A stretch of 64,000 bases of DNA from Gelidibacter japonicus (GCF_010725055.1 NZ_BJKB01000004.1:186001-250000); one strand, 5' to 3'. Positions 16,728-26,544 are shown, counted from the first letter of the stretch. Program-made: numbers and translations. The notes: generated from the sequence alone by a model not told the origin.

Positions 16728-18179
16728 ATGAAAACAAGACGACTTTCCTTACGCGTACGCATCTTTTTTGCCATGATTCTGTTAGTGCTCATCGCTTCTA
16801 TTTTGATTGCTGCAGTCACTATTTATCAATACAACGAAGAAGCACAAGACTATCATAGAAACCGTTTAGAGCGAAAAGAAGACAATATAAAACGCCATAT
16901 TGATTTTGTAATTCGCGAAACTTCTTGGGAAATCAATACGGATAGAATACCGTTGATTTTTAGGGAAGAGATTTATAAGATTGCCGATATCCATCAATTG
17001 CAGGTTAATCTGTTTGATCTTGAAGGTTCGTTGTTAAAATCTTCAAAGTCGAGTATCGAGGGCGATACACTTTCAAGTTGTTTGAATGCCAATATTTTAA
17101 ATGCCCTTTCCAATACATCCAAACATAGATACGTAGAAAAAATGGTCCTCAACGATCAAACGTTTCAATCTTCATATACCTATATCACTGACAAAAAGTT
17201 CAAACCGATTGCGATTTTAAACCTTTATTATATTCAGAATGATGATATTTTGAATAAGGAGCTGAAGGAGTTTTTGGAGCGTTTGGGATATGCCTATTTT
17301 GTGATGCTAATTTTGGCCATTCTACTGGCGTATTTCCTTTCAAAATATATTACCAAATCACTTAAAACGATCAGTGATAAAATGAATGCAACGCGATTGG
17401 GAAAACAGAATCAGCGAATTGAAATTGAGTCGTCAAGTGAGGAAATTGCCACTTTGGTGAATTCTTATAACAGTATGATTGATCAATTGCAGGAAAGTGC
17501 CGTAAAGTTGGCTACATCTGAACGTGAACAGGCATGGCGGGAGATGGCAAAACAAGTCGCCCACGAAATTAAAAATCCGTTAACGCCTATGCGTTTAAGC
17601 GTTCAAAGTTTTCAGCGCAAATTTGATCCAGAAGATCCTGAAATTCATCAAAAAGTGGAGGAATACAGCAAAACACTCATTCAGCAAATTGACACCATGA
17701 GTTCCATTGCATCGGCCTTTTCAAATTTCGCCAAAATGCCTGCACAACAAAATGAGACCCTTAATGTGGTACAAATTGTGAAATTGGCCTTGGATATTTT
17801 TAGTGAAGATTATATTGTCTTTGTGGCCGATGAGAAGGAAATCATTTCGCAATTGGACCGAACGCAACTGATTCGCGTGATCACCAATTTAGTCAAGAAT
17901 GCAACCCAAGCTGTCGCAGACGAGAAGGATCCTAAGATTGTGGTTAGTGTGATGTCTGAGGATGATGTGGTTAGGATTTCGGTCTCTGACAATGGAAAGG
18001 GTATTTCCGAGGAAAATATTGCAAGAATATTTCAACCCAAATTTACTACGAAGTCTAGCGGGATGGGACTTGGCTTGGCAATGGTTAAAAATATAGTGGA
18101 AACTTATAAAGGAACAATTACCTTTACTTCCCAAAATGGAAAGGGAACAACGTTTACGGTGACATTTCCGAAGGAATAA
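16728..18179 (+). CDS. NtrY-like sensor histidine kinase
   Basis: A membrane sensor kinase of about 483 residues. It has a first membrane segment (FFAMILLVLIASILIAAVTI), a roughly 150-residue extracytoplasmic sensing part, and a second membrane segment (YFVMLILAILLAYFLSKYIT). A HAMP linker follows, then the phospho-acceptor box QVAHEIKNPLTPMRLSVQSF and an ATPase domain with NLVKNATQAV, DNGKGI and GMGLGLAMVKNIV. The H-box HEIKNPLTPMRLS is the NtrY/NtrB form. The open frame extends back to a TTG at 16698, but the ATG at 16728 (MKTRRLSLRVRIF) is the better start. No response regulator is adjacent, so the partner and signal are unknown. Confidence 0.9.
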   Translation: MKTRRLSLRVRIFFAMILLVLIASILIAAVTIYQYNEEAQDYHRNRLERKEDNIKRHIDFVIRETSWEINTDRIPLIFREEIYKIADIHQLQVNLFDLEGSLLKSSKSSIEGDTLSSCLNANILNALSNTSKHRYVEKMVLNDQTFQSSYTYITDKKFKPIAILNLYYIQNDDILNKELKEFLERLGYAYFVMLILAILLAYFLSKYITKSLKTISDKMNATRLGKQNQRIEIESSSEEIATLVNSYNSMIDQLQESAVKLATSEREQAWREMAKQVAHEIKNPLTPMRLSVQSFQRKFDPEDPEIHQKVEEYSKTLIQQIDTMSSIASAFSNFAKMPAQQNETLNVVQIVKLALDIFSEDYIVFVADEKEIISQLDRTQLIRVITNLVKNATQAVADEKDPKIVVSVMSEDDVVRISVSDNGKGISEENIARIFQPKFTTKSSGMGLGLAMVKNIVETYKGTITFTSQNGKGTTFTVTFPKE

Positions 18180-18336
18180 AATCACTTCAAATGCAGGGAT
18201 CTCATAAAATATTGCTTAATTTTCAATTTCTATCTCAGCAAGTTGTACAGGGGAGTTTGAATGGTGTTCAATAAAGAAGAGATTTCCGACTTCCTGACTT
18301 CCAAGAGACCACCATGGAAATAAAAAACACAGTTAT

Positions 18337-19119
18337 ATGTCATACGAAAACATCTTATCAGAAAGAAACGACGGGATTACAACCATTACCATCAACCGTC
18401 CCAATAAATTAAATGCTTTAAATAAAGCGACAATTAACGAACTCAATCAAGCTTTTAAAGTGGCTGACAAGGATAAACACACTAAGGTGATCATTATTAC
18501 CGGAAGTGGAGAGAAAGCCTTTGTCGCCGGAGCGGATATTAGCGAATTTGCCCATTTCGATGTAGAGGATGGTGCGAAATTGGCGGCTAAAGGTCAAGAG
18601 TTGTTATTTGATTATGTTGAGAATCTTTCAACTCCAGTCATTGCGGCGGTCAACGGATTTGCCCTTGGTGGTGGTCTCGAATTGGCGATGGCCTGTCACT
18701 TCAGAATTGCCAGTGACAATGCCAAAATGGGTTTGCCTGAAACATCATTAGGCGTGATCCCTGGTTATGGTGGGACGCAACGTTTGCCACAATTGGTAGG
18801 AAAAGGTCGCGCCATGGAAATGGTCATGACCGCAGGTATGATTGATGCCGAAACAGCAAAAGCTTACGGATTGGTCAATCATGTGACCACACAAGATGAG
18901 CTTATGGGCTTTTGTGAAAAGATAGCCGGTAAAATCATGCGGAATTCTACAGTAGCGATTAAAGGCGCTATAAAAGCCATTAATGCCAACTATAAAGACG
19001 GAGTTAACGGATATAAAGTAGAAATAAAGCAATTTGGAAAATGCTTTGGCACTGACGATTTTACCGAAGGTACGACAGCGTTTTTGGAAAAGCGGAAGGC
19101 GGAATTTCCGGGGACATAA
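18337..19119 (+). CDS. Enoyl-CoA hydratase/isomerase (crotonase family)
   Basis: A 260-residue crotonase fold protein acting on acyl-CoA thioesters. The oxyanion-hole segments are SGEKAFVAGADISEFAHFD and AVNGFALGGGLELAMACHFR. The two catalytic glutamates expected for a hydratase are present in GGGLELAMAC and MGLPETSLGVIPGYGGTQRL. It is therefore most likely a short-chain enoyl-CoA hydratase of fatty acid or butanoyl-type degradation. It stands alone, followed by a hairpin repeat and a 475-base repeat-rich gap. Confidence 0.93.
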   Translation: MSYENILSERNDGITTITINRPNKLNALNKATINELNQAFKVADKDKHTKVIIITGSGEKAFVAGADISEFAHFDVEDGAKLAAKGQELLFDYVENLSTPVIAAVNGFALGGGLELAMACHFRIASDNAKMGLPETSLGVIPGYGGTQRLPQLVGKGRAMEMVMTAGMIDAETAKAYGLVNHVTTQDELMGFCEKIAGKIMRNSTVAIKGAIKAINANYKDGVNGYKVEIKQFGKCFGTDDFTEGTTAFLEKRKAEFPGT

Positions 19120-19138
19120 TTCCTGCGAAGGCAGGAAT
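19119..19138. repeat. Dispersed ATTCCTGC hairpin, copy 4
   Basis: ATTCCTGC-GAAG-GCAGGAAT. It begins on the last base of the crotonase stop codon, so it could serve as a transcript 3' end hairpin. Confidence 0.85.
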
Positions 19139-19249
19139 CTCAAAATAGAACACTGACGACACAGATTGAGCGGATTTTTACTGATTTGATTGTGAAAATT
19201 AAATAAAAGATTGATGACGAGATCAGTGCTCATCATAAAAAATCAGCGT

Positions 19250-19270
19250 CACCTGCCCTGCCGGCAGGTG
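19250..19270. repeat. CACCTGCC/GGCAGGTG palindrome
   Basis: Two perfect 8-base arms surround a 5-base loop. It is GC-rich compared with its surroundings and distinct from the ATTCCTGC family. Confidence 0.7.
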
Positions 19271-19455
19271 GGTCTGCGTTCTATTAGATTGAATAGATCC
19301 TCACCGATCCAAATAATGATTTTACATATCCTCTTTTAGTCATAAGAATTAAAAACTGAAAATACAAAGCTGATTTTTTGTTTGCCCCGCCCTAAAAGGG
19401 AGCAAAAAATCTCAAATGATTAATTAATTTGAGAAAAAGCCATTATGATTCAATA

Positions 19456-19491
19456 AAAAAATGCGAACTAAATATGTGGTTCGCATTTTTT
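19456..19491. terminator. Bidirectional terminator between convergent genes
   Basis: AAAAAATGCGAAC and GTTCGCATTTTTT form a perfect 13-bp stem around a 10-base loop, with a run of A on one side and T on the other. It can end both the crotonase transcript and the S46 peptidase transcript. Confidence 0.85.
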
Positions 19492-19503
19492 AATTTTTCT
19501 AAG

Positions 19504-19531
19504 TCATCGGTCATCGGTCATCGGTCATCGG
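19504..19531. repeat. Tandem heptamer TCATCGG x4
   Basis: Four perfect head-to-tail copies of a 7-base unit in intergenic DNA. The period matches the other tandem arrays in the window. Confidence 0.9.
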
Positions 19532-19594
19532 TCCATGGTCACAAGTCTCACCACTCCCCTCTAAAAGCGAAGCGTTCTACCCTGTCACCACTAA

Positions 19595-21757
19595 CTACGA
19601 CTTCCCGCCAACAATCGTCAATTCATCAACAATATGTTTGGCATTGGAATATTTGTCGATCAACCAAAGGACGTATCGGATATCAACGTTAATCGTTCTC
19701 TGTAAATCTGAATCGAAAATGACATCACCAGCCATCGCTTCGATGTTTCCATCAAAAGCCAATCCAATCAATTCACCTTTTCCATTGATTACTGGAGATC
19801 CTGAATTCCCACCGGTAATATCATTATCTGATAAAAAGTTAACTGAAAGTTCACCTTTCTCGTTGGCATAACGTCCATAATCCTTTTTCGCATACATGTC
19901 CAACATATGTGCAGGCAAGTCAAATTCTGGATCATTCGGCTTGTATTTTGCAACCATCCCTTTTAAAGTCGTGTAGTTATTAAACTCGGCATCATTTTGC
20001 TCACCTTCTTTTTTAGGCAAAGCTCTCACTTTTCCATAGCTTAATCGCAAAGTAGAGTTAGCATCAGGATATTGGATGTTGCTCAATCCAGATTCACGTA
20101 ATCCAGCCACTAATTTTCTAAAAGCAGCTTGAAAATCGTTTTCAGGTTGCACTAAGTGTTCAGGTTGCTCTCTGTATTTTGTTAATAGCTGACCAGATAA
20201 CTGATACAATTGGTCATTTTCTAATTTCGACACATCAGGGTTTTGTAAAAATGCCATCACGTTTTCTTTTGAAGTGAAAATGCTTGCGTCAAAAATAGAT
20301 TCTATGAAGGCTGTAAAGTCGTTGTTGTTTTTATCGCCAACTTCTTTTACCAATTCAGGAAGTGGATAATTGGCTTTAGACGCATATAAATTCAATTGCT
20401 TGGCAAGGATTTCTTTTTCCAAAGGCAAGTGATAGTCTTTATAAGAGCTTTCTACAAAAGACTGTAATCTTGGAAGCATGTTTTCACGAGCAGCTTCATT
20501 TGCAGTAGTATATTGTTCCAAGGCACCACCAAGTCTGTATGGCAGCACGGCAAATTTACTGCCACGTAAGATACCAGTTAAATAATTGTCATGTTGGGCT
20601 TTTTGATTGGTCAATTTATAATAGGCATTGATATCTGAAATTACATTGCCGTATTTCGCTTTGTTATTCTTTTTGTTGGCCCATTTGTTAAAAGCGTCCT
20701 CAACTTTAGTTTTTGTCGCTACTGTTTTATGCTCTGTTAAGGCATCAATCATACCGCCACGGTTTTTCCAATAGTTGGCAATACTTGCATAGGAAGACGC
20801 ATACATCAAGTTGATAGCTTCATCATTATCCATATATTTTTTCATGACGTCCATACTCACTTTTGAGCCTTCAACCCAAGCAGGATAGGCAAATTTTACG
20901 TTTTGCTCAACCCCTTGTGCAGGCATCCATCGGTTGGTTCTTCCTGGATAACCCAAGATCATGGCAAAATCATTCTCCTTAACGCCGTCAATGCTTACAG
21001 GAAGATGGTATTTTGATTTTAAAGGCACGTTGTCAGTAGAGTATTCGGCTGGATTTCCGTCGTGGTCAGCATATACCCTGAACAATGCGAAATCGCCAGT
21101 ATGTCTTGGCCATTCCCAGTTGTCTGTATCGCCACCATATTTACCCACACTTTCAGGAGGAGTACCTACTAAACGTACATCTGTGAAGTCTTCATAAACA
21201 AAATAGTAGAACTCATTTCCTTGGTAGAAGGAACGTACAGAAACAGTATATTTCCCACCCTCGTTATTTTCTTTTTCAATTTTCGCAATCTCTTTATTGA
21301 TAGCAGCTTCACGCTCTTTTTCAGACATTGTCTCATTGACTTGCGATAAGATACGTGTTGAAACATCATCCATTCTGACAAAGAATCTGACGTATAAGCT
21401 TTCTGGTTTTAATTCTGCATCGAGCGATTTTGCCCAATAGCCATCTCTAAGATGGTTTCTATCGGCAGAAGATAATTCTGCAATCGCATCATATCCACAG
21501 TGGTGGTTGGTCAATACCAAACCACTATCAGAAACAATACTGGCAGTACACCCACCATTAAACTGTACGATGGCATCTTTTAAACTTCTGTTGTTGATGC
21601 TGTATATTTCTTCAGCAGTCAATTGAAGTCCCATTTTTTGCATATCTCTTTGGTTGAGACGTTCAATATGCATTAAAAACCACATGCCTTCATCTGCTTT
21701 TAGAGCGGATGAAAAGGTCATCATAAAAATGGTGAGGGAGAGCAATATTTTTTTCAT
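19595..21757 (-). CDS. S46 family dipeptidyl peptidase (DPP7/DPP11 type)
   Basis: An exported serine peptidase that removes dipeptides from peptide N-termini, probably in the periplasm. The signal peptide is MKKILLSLTIFMMTFSSALKA. The catalytic histidine lies in SDSGLVLTNHHC (residues 77-87). The catalytic aspartate is probably in GGDTDNWEWPRHTGDF. The nucleophile Ser lies in TGGNSGSPVINGKGELIGLA near the C-terminus. The segment after it reads AFDGN; from memory, Gly at this site goes with hydrophobic-preferring DPP7 and Arg with acidic-preferring DPP11, so DPP7-like specificity is suggested. The length of 720 is normal. It is monocistronic. Confidence 0.93.
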   Translation of the reverse strand: MKKILLSLTIFMMTFSSALKADEGMWFLMHIERLNQRDMQKMGLQLTAEEIYSINNRSLKDAIVQFNGGCTASIVSDSGLVLTNHHCGYDAIAELSSADRNHLRDGYWAKSLDAELKPESLYVRFFVRMDDVSTRILSQVNETMSEKEREAAINKEIAKIEKENNEGGKYTVSVRSFYQGNEFYYFVYEDFTDVRLVGTPPESVGKYGGDTDNWEWPRHTGDFALFRVYADHDGNPAEYSTDNVPLKSKYHLPVSIDGVKENDFAMILGYPGRTNRWMPAQGVEQNVKFAYPAWVEGSKVSMDVMKKYMDNDEAINLMYASSYASIANYWKNRGGMIDALTEHKTVATKTKVEDAFNKWANKKNNKAKYGNVISDINAYYKLTNQKAQHDNYLTGILRGSKFAVLPYRLGGALEQYTTANEAARENMLPRLQSFVESSYKDYHLPLEKEILAKQLNLYASKANYPLPELVKEVGDKNNNDFTAFIESIFDASIFTSKENVMAFLQNPDVSKLENDQLYQLSGQLLTKYREQPEHLVQPENDFQAAFRKLVAGLRESGLSNIQYPDANSTLRLSYGKVRALPKKEGEQNDAEFNNYTTLKGMVAKYKPNDPEFDLPAHMLDMYAKKDYGRYANEKGELSVNFLSDNDITGGNSGSPVINGKGELIGLAFDGNIEAMAGDVIFDSDLQRTINVDIRYVLWLIDKYSNAKHIVDELTIVGGKS

Positions 21758-21780
21758 GTTCTTAAATTATTTGTGAGTGC

Positions 21781-21788
21781 CAAAAATA
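21781..21788 (-). promoter_or_regulatory. Possible -7 element of the S46 peptidase gene
   Basis: On the minus strand this reads TATTTTTG, fitting TAnnTTTG, 24 bases before the start codon. No clear -33 TTG is seen. Confidence 0.4.
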
Positions 21789-21987
21789 TTGAATTTTTAT
21801 ATGGTTTAAAGGATTGAGAACTGTTAAAACCTTGTTATTTTTTAGCTTTTAAAACATTCCTTAAACAGCCTATATCCCTTATAGTGAGTGGATAACATAA
21901 GTTTCTACATTCTGTAGCCATCAAATGGCTGGTTTTGGATGTAACTTTATACGCTTGTCATAACCTACAGAAACTTTCAATAATTAA

Positions 21988-23067
21988 ATGCCAATGGACC
22001 CAGACTCTACCATTAAAGGTCGCGGAGCACAAATTAATATATCCAATCGATTCTTTAGATTGAGTCACGAAATACGTGATGATTTTCTTGAGTACTGCGC
22101 CAAAGAAGGTGAAGAAGCCGATAAAAATAAAACACTCTTCCTCGAGGTTTTCCCAAAAACTATTGTCAACAAAGTTACAAGTCCAGACGTGGGCATGGGC
22201 TACTCCATGAACATGTACCAAGGTTGTGAACATGGATGCATCTATTGCTATGCAAGAAACACCCACGAATTTTGGGGGTATAGCCCGGGCTTGGATTTTG
22301 AACGTCGGATTTTAGTAAAAAAGGAAGCGCCACTATTGTTGGAAGAATTCATCAAAAGAAAAAGTTGGGAAGCCCATCCTATTGTGATGTCCGGAAATAC
22401 AGATTGCTATCAACCTGCGGAAAAGCGATATGAAATTACTCGGAAATGTTTGGAGGTCTTCTTAAAATACAGACACCCTGTGGGCATTATTACGAAAAAT
22501 GCCTTGATCCTTCGCGATTTGGATCTTTTGAAAGCATTGGCTAAAGACAATTTAGTAGCCGTTAATATTTCTATCACCTCGCTTTCTGAGGACACGAGAC
22601 GTGTTTTGGAACCCAGGACGGCGACCATCAAAAAGCGATTGGAAACTGTAAAAAACTTATCAGAACATGGCATTCCCGTCAACGTCATGATGGCACCCAT
22701 TATTCCTTCAATTAACAGTCATGAGGTCTTGGCACTGGCAAAGAAAGTCTCCGAAATGGGCGCTTTGAGCATGGGGCATACCATTGTGAGATTGAATGGT
22801 GCTATTGGAGAGATCTTCACAGATTGGATAAAAAAGACCATGCCCGATCGGGCAGACAAGGTGCTGCATCAAATTGAAAGTTGCCATGGTGGGAATTTGA
22901 ACGACTCGCGCATTGGAACACGTATGCGCGGTGAAGGTGAGATTGCCAAGCAAATCAACGATATGGTCAAACTGGCAAAGCTCAAATATTTTAAGAATAA
23001 ATCGATGCCAAAACTGAATACGTCGCTTCACGAACAGTTCAAGGATGGGCAGCTAAAGTTATTTTAA
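21988..23067 (+). CDS. Radical SAM protein, PA0069 family (Rv2578c/SPL-like)
   Basis: A 359-residue radical SAM enzyme. The [4Fe-4S] cluster motif CxxxCxxC appears as CEHGCIYCYARNTHEFWGYS. The preceding segment (MGYSMNMYQG) and the later MAPIIPSINSHEVLALAKKV are typical of this uncharacterised family, which resembles spore photoproduct lyase. The substrate is not known for the family, and this gene's neighbours give no clue. It is monocistronic, with a weak promoter region upstream. Confidence 0.9.
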   Translation: MPMDPDSTIKGRGAQINISNRFFRLSHEIRDDFLEYCAKEGEEADKNKTLFLEVFPKTIVNKVTSPDVGMGYSMNMYQGCEHGCIYCYARNTHEFWGYSPGLDFERRILVKKEAPLLLEEFIKRKSWEAHPIVMSGNTDCYQPAEKRYEITRKCLEVFLKYRHPVGIITKNALILRDLDLLKALAKDNLVAVNISITSLSEDTRRVLEPRTATIKKRLETVKNLSEHGIPVNVMMAPIIPSINSHEVLALAKKVSEMGALSMGHTIVRLNGAIGEIFTDWIKKTMPDRADKVLHQIESCHGGNLNDSRIGTRMRGEGEIAKQINDMVKLAKLKYFKNKSMPKLNTSLHEQFKDGQLKLF

Positions 23068-23071
23068 TCCT

Positions 23072-23079
23072 TATATTTG
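23072..23079 (+). promoter_or_regulatory. Possible -7 element before the TraB gene
   Basis: TATATTTG fits TAnnTTTG and lies 79 bases before the TraB/GumN start. No convincing -33 element. Confidence 0.4.
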
Positions 23080-23157
23080 GCTACACTTATCAGATTTCTG
23101 AGGATTATCATTATCCGTTTACTTAGTTTTTGAATTTTAAACACTTCCATACCAACT

Positions 23158-24024
23158 ATGAACAGCTTTGTAAAAATTATCATAACCGCCGTTTTGAGCT
23201 TCTTTCCCTTGACAATAATTGCTCAAGACAACGATAAAACAAACCTTTGGAAAATTGAAGGAGATGAGATCAAAACCTCCTACCTATTCGGGACCATGCA
23301 TCTTATTCCTGAAAAGGATTTTAATTTGAAAGACAAGGTTAAAACAGCTTTTGATTCTTCTGAGCTGGTGGTACTGGAGTTAGATATGTCGCATCCTGAA
23401 TTTATGAAAGATATGATGGCCCAAGCCTATTTGGAGCAAGGAACGGAATTGAAATCCTTTATGGATGATAGCGAATATGAGTTACTGGACAATTTTTTGA
23501 AGGAAAAAATGGGAATTGGTATGCAAATGTATAACACCATGAAACCTTTTATGCTCATGTCTGTTGTTTTAATGGCATCGGTGGATGGTCCATTGGCGAG
23601 TTTTGAAATGACTTTGATGCAAATGGCAAAAGAATCGGGTAAACAAATTAAGGGTTTAGAAACAATAGCAACTCAAGTTGGTGTTTTTGATGCGACCCCT
23701 TATGACAGGCAATTGGACGATCTGCTTGACATGATTAAAAATTTGGATGATAGTACAGAACTTTTTAACACCATGGCCCAACTCTACATTTCCGAGGATA
23801 TAGATTCTTTATACGATTATATGGATGACTATATGAATGGCGATTTGGAAATGATGGCGCGCTTTTTAGATGAAAGAAATAATAATTGGATTCCGGAAAT
23901 TTCTAAATTTTCAAAAGAGTTTTCCACATTTTATGGGGTGGGAGCCGCACATTTGGCAGGTGGTCAAGGCGTCATTAATTTATTGAGAAAGGCTGGTTAT
24001 ACGGTGACGCCAGTGATGGATTAA
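23158..24024 (+). CDS. TraB/GumN family protein
   Basis: A 288-residue exported protein. It has an N-terminal signal segment (IIITAVLSFFPLTIIAQ), followed by WKIEGDEIKTSYLFGTMHLI, which carries the GTxH motif of the TraB/GumN family. A second conserved segment is GKQIKGLETIATQVGVFD, and the C-terminus has TFYGVGAAHLAGGQGVINLL with a second GxxH. The family is thought to be related to metalloproteases or erythromycin esterase-like folds, but its activity in bacteria is unclear. Repeated Met-rich helices fill the middle. Confidence 0.9.
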   Translation: MNSFVKIIITAVLSFFPLTIIAQDNDKTNLWKIEGDEIKTSYLFGTMHLIPEKDFNLKDKVKTAFDSSELVVLELDMSHPEFMKDMMAQAYLEQGTELKSFMDDSEYELLDNFLKEKMGIGMQMYNTMKPFMLMSVVLMASVDGPLASFEMTLMQMAKESGKQIKGLETIATQVGVFDATPYDRQLDDLLDMIKNLDDSTELFNTMAQLYISEDIDSLYDYMDDYMNGDLEMMARFLDERNNNWIPEISKFSKEFSTFYGVGAAHLAGGQGVINLLRKAGYTVTPVMD

Positions 24025-24055
24025 GGCACAATAATTACCTTAAAATATTTAATTT

Positions 24056-24709
24056 TTATTTTTTACCATCCCACTCCGCATAAAATTGCTCAAGAAACAG
24101 CTCCATAAATTGGTGCCGCTCTAAAGCAATTTTACGTCCTGTATCGGTGTTCATCATGTCTTTTAGCAACAATAATTTTTCATAAAAATGGTTGATGGTT
24201 GGCGCATTTGAAGCTTTATATTCTTCTTTGGACATGTCTAAATTTGGCGGAATTGAAGGATCATAAAGTAGTCTGTTCTTAAAGCCCCCATAATTGAATG
24301 TTCGTGCAATCCCGATGGCGCCTAAGGCATCCAATCGGTCGGCATCTTGTACGACATCAAGTTCTGGGGAATGGAACTTTTGGAGTTCATTTCCACCACC
24401 AAAGGAGATGTTTTTAATGATGTTGATGACGTGGTCAATCACTGAAGTATCCACATGGATTTCTGATAAAAACTCATGAGCAACTTTTGGGCCTACGGTT
24501 TCATCGCCATCATGAAATTTACTGTCAGCAATATCATGAAGCAGGGCGCCGAGCTGAACGACGAAAAGATCAACGTCTTCATTTTTCGCAATCAATAAGG
24601 CATTTTTATAAACACGCTCAATGTGGAACCAATCGTGGCCGCCTTCGGCATTTTTTAATTGTTTTTTTACGAAATTGATGGTTTTATCAATTTTTAGATC
24701 TTCGGTCAT
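24056..24709 (-). CDS. HD domain phosphohydrolase
   Basis: A 217-residue metal-dependent phosphohydrolase of the HD superfamily, YedJ-like. The metal ligands are visible in order: HDWFHIERV (first His), LLHDIADSKFHDGDE (His-Asp pair), and VQDADRLDALGAIGIART (distal Asp). The substrate is probably a nucleotide or similar phosphoester, but this cannot be specified. It is separated from the desaturase upstream by a terminator, so it has its own transcript. Confidence 0.9.
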   Translation of the reverse strand: MTEDLKIDKTINFVKKQLKNAEGGHDWFHIERVYKNALLIAKNEDVDLFVVQLGALLHDIADSKFHDGDETVGPKVAHEFLSEIHVDTSVIDHVINIIKNISFGGGNELQKFHSPELDVVQDADRLDALGAIGIARTFNYGGFKNRLLYDPSIPPNLDMSKEEYKASNAPTINHFYEKLLLLKDMMNTDTGRKIALERHQFMELFLEQFYAEWDGKK

Positions 24710-24720
24710 ATCTATTAATA

Positions 24721-24750
24721 AAAAATTCCTTTTAAATATTAAAAGGAATT
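24721..24750 (-). terminator. Terminator after the acyl-ACP desaturase
   Basis: AATTCCTTTT and AAAAGGAATT form a perfect 10-bp stem around a 7-base loop, followed by a T run on the minus strand. It lies 19 bases after the desaturase stop. Confidence 0.75.
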
Positions 24751-24769
24751 AGTGTGTCTTTGAAATAGC

Positions 24770-25759
24770 TTACTTCAACCTCGCCGGCTCCACCCATTTA
24801 AATTGATAGGAGTTTTCAGGAATCCGCATTCGATCTGCCAAGCGTTTCATTCGGTCCGGAAGTTTCATGAGATAATCTCTTGCTTTTTCAGCTTCGTCAG
24901 AAAGATTTTTGATGTTGCCAATATCCCAACGCTTGATTAATTTCTCCAAAATATCCACATAATCGGCAGAGGTATAAACACCTATTCGTTGTGCTGTATT
25001 TGAGAATTCTTCAAAAGCGGTTCCTATCTGATTACCGGATTCTCTTAAGAAATGAGCAGGCATGGTGATTTTTTGTTTCATCATGGTCTGAAAGGCAATC
25101 ATCATTTGGTTTGGATCTACGGTGAATATACGTTCTACAAATTCAGAATAGGCATGATGATGACGCATCTCATCGCCAGCAATAATATTACACATTTTAA
25201 AGAGTGACCTATTGCCTTTTTCTTTGGCAATTTTTGCCACGCGATTGTGGGAAACGTAGGTGGCAAGCTCTTGAAAACTGGTATAAATAAAGTTTTTATA
25301 AGGATCTCTATCGGTGCCAATGTCAAATCCGTCGGCTATTAAATGCTGTGTTGTCTTTTCAATTTCTTTCATGTTGACGCGGCCTGACAAGTATAGGTAT
25401 TTGTTGAGCACGTCGCCGTGTCGGTTCTCTTCAGCAGTCCAATGGCGTACCCATTTTCCCCAAGAGTTTCGTCCAACTTGATCCACGCCCTCTACATCCA
25501 TCAACCACGATTCGTAGGTTGGCAAGGCTTCTTCCGTGATCATATCACCCACTAAAACTACCCAAAAATCGTAAGGCAATTCTTTTGATAATTCACGTAT
25601 TTCTCTGACTTCATCGTAAAACTTATCGCTTTCTGAATCTGGTAGAAAATCAGTGGGCTGCCAAATTTTATCAATGGGTATTAAGTATTTTTCTATAAGT
25701 GATTCGACGTCTTTTTCCAGGTGTTGCATCACTTCCAATCTCACATTTTTTAAAGACAT
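24770..25759 (-). CDS. Acyl-ACP desaturase (soluble di-iron, fatty acid desaturase type 2)
   Basis: This soluble O2-dependent desaturase introduces a double bond into acyl-ACP. Both di-iron ligand boxes are present: EENRHGDVLNKYL and DEMRHHHAYSEF, each an ExxH-type motif. The N-terminal WQPTDFLPD and NSWGKWVRHWTAEENRHGD match the family. The length is 329 residues. It follows a PlsC-type acyltransferase by 11 bases, so the two lipid genes form an operon that probably sets membrane unsaturation, plausibly for cold adaptation. Confidence 0.93.
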   Translation of the reverse strand: MSLKNVRLEVMQHLEKDVESLIEKYLIPIDKIWQPTDFLPDSESDKFYDEVREIRELSKELPYDFWVVLVGDMITEEALPTYESWLMDVEGVDQVGRNSWGKWVRHWTAEENRHGDVLNKYLYLSGRVNMKEIEKTTQHLIADGFDIGTDRDPYKNFIYTSFQELATYVSHNRVAKIAKEKGNRSLFKMCNIIAGDEMRHHHAYSEFVERIFTVDPNQMMIAFQTMMKQKITMPAHFLRESGNQIGTAFEEFSNTAQRIGVYTSADYVDILEKLIKRWDIGNIKNLSDEAEKARDYLMKLPDRMKRLADRMRIPENSYQFKWVEPARLK

Positions 25760-25770
25760 AATCTTGTAAT

Positions 25771-26508
25771 TTAGGGATGAATATTTGAAGTAATCGTCTG
25801 TTCAACAGATTTGATTAATTCTTGCTTATCTACAAAGGTAGCGATTTTGATAGGTTGATGTACCGTGAATTTCAAATGATTTCCAATCCCCATGGGAAAT
25901 TTTCCGTAACGCAGCATTTTCCAAGAATTGTTGATGCTAATAGGGACAATGGTAGCTGATGGCACTTTTTTCATCATCATTTCGAGCCCTTTGGTCTGAA
26001 AAGGTTTTGGAACCCCTGTTTTGCTTCTCGTTCCTTCCGGAAAAATGACGGCTGCCCGTTTGTTCTTTTCAATATATTCTCCAAATTTCATAATGGCAGG
26101 AAGGGACTGTCTCGGGTTTTTCCGATCGATCAATACCGAGCCGCCATGACGCAAATTGTAGGAGACACTCGGAATGCCTCTTCCCAATTCCATTTTTGAA
26201 ATGAACTTTGGATGGTGCTTGCGCATGTACCACATAATAGGAGAAATATCGTACATGCTTTGATGGTTGGCGACAATGATCAAGGGTTGATCTGTGTCAA
26301 TATCATAAGGATTGGTAAAGGTGAATCGGGTACCCAGAACATTCAGGGAACGCATCAAAAAAAACTGAAGCCAATCGACGCTGATTTTATGGGCTTGATA
26401 ACCAAAGAGATTAAAGCATATCCATTGAATGGGATGGAATACCACAAGCGTGATTCCAAAACAAATAAAATATAAAACGGTTAAAGGGTAGGCCAATATT
26501 TTTCTCAT
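25771..26508 (-). CDS. plsC: 1-acyl-sn-glycerol-3-phosphate acyltransferase
   Basis: This enzyme transfers an acyl chain to lysophosphatidic acid to form phosphatidic acid at the inner membrane. The catalytic motif HQSMYD follows LIIVANHQ, and the second motif FPEGTRSKTGVPKPFQTKGL is intact. The first 30 residues form a membrane anchor (ILAYPLTVLYFICFGITLVV). At 245 residues it is a standard PlsC. It lies 11 bases upstream of the desaturase. Confidence 0.93.
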   Translation of the reverse strand: MRKILAYPLTVLYFICFGITLVVFHPIQWICFNLFGYQAHKISVDWLQFFLMRSLNVLGTRFTFTNPYDIDTDQPLIIVANHQSMYDISPIMWYMRKHHPKFISKMELGRGIPSVSYNLRHGGSVLIDRKNPRQSLPAIMKFGEYIEKNKRAAVIFPEGTRSKTGVPKPFQTKGLEMMMKKVPSATIVPISINNSWKMLRYGKFPMGIGNHLKFTVHQPIKIATFVDKQELIKSVEQTITSNIHP

Positions 26509-26544
26509 GCTACAAAATTAAGAAAAACTCAACCTAAAAACCTA

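Larger units (their letters stand above)
19120..19594. other. 475-base gap with repeats and no gene
   Basis: I see no coding region here. The gap holds hairpin copy 4, a palindrome CACCTGCC/GGCAGGTG (19250-19270), a strong bidirectional terminator (19456-19491) and four tandem TCATCGG units (19504-19531). It separates two convergent genes. Confidence 0.8.
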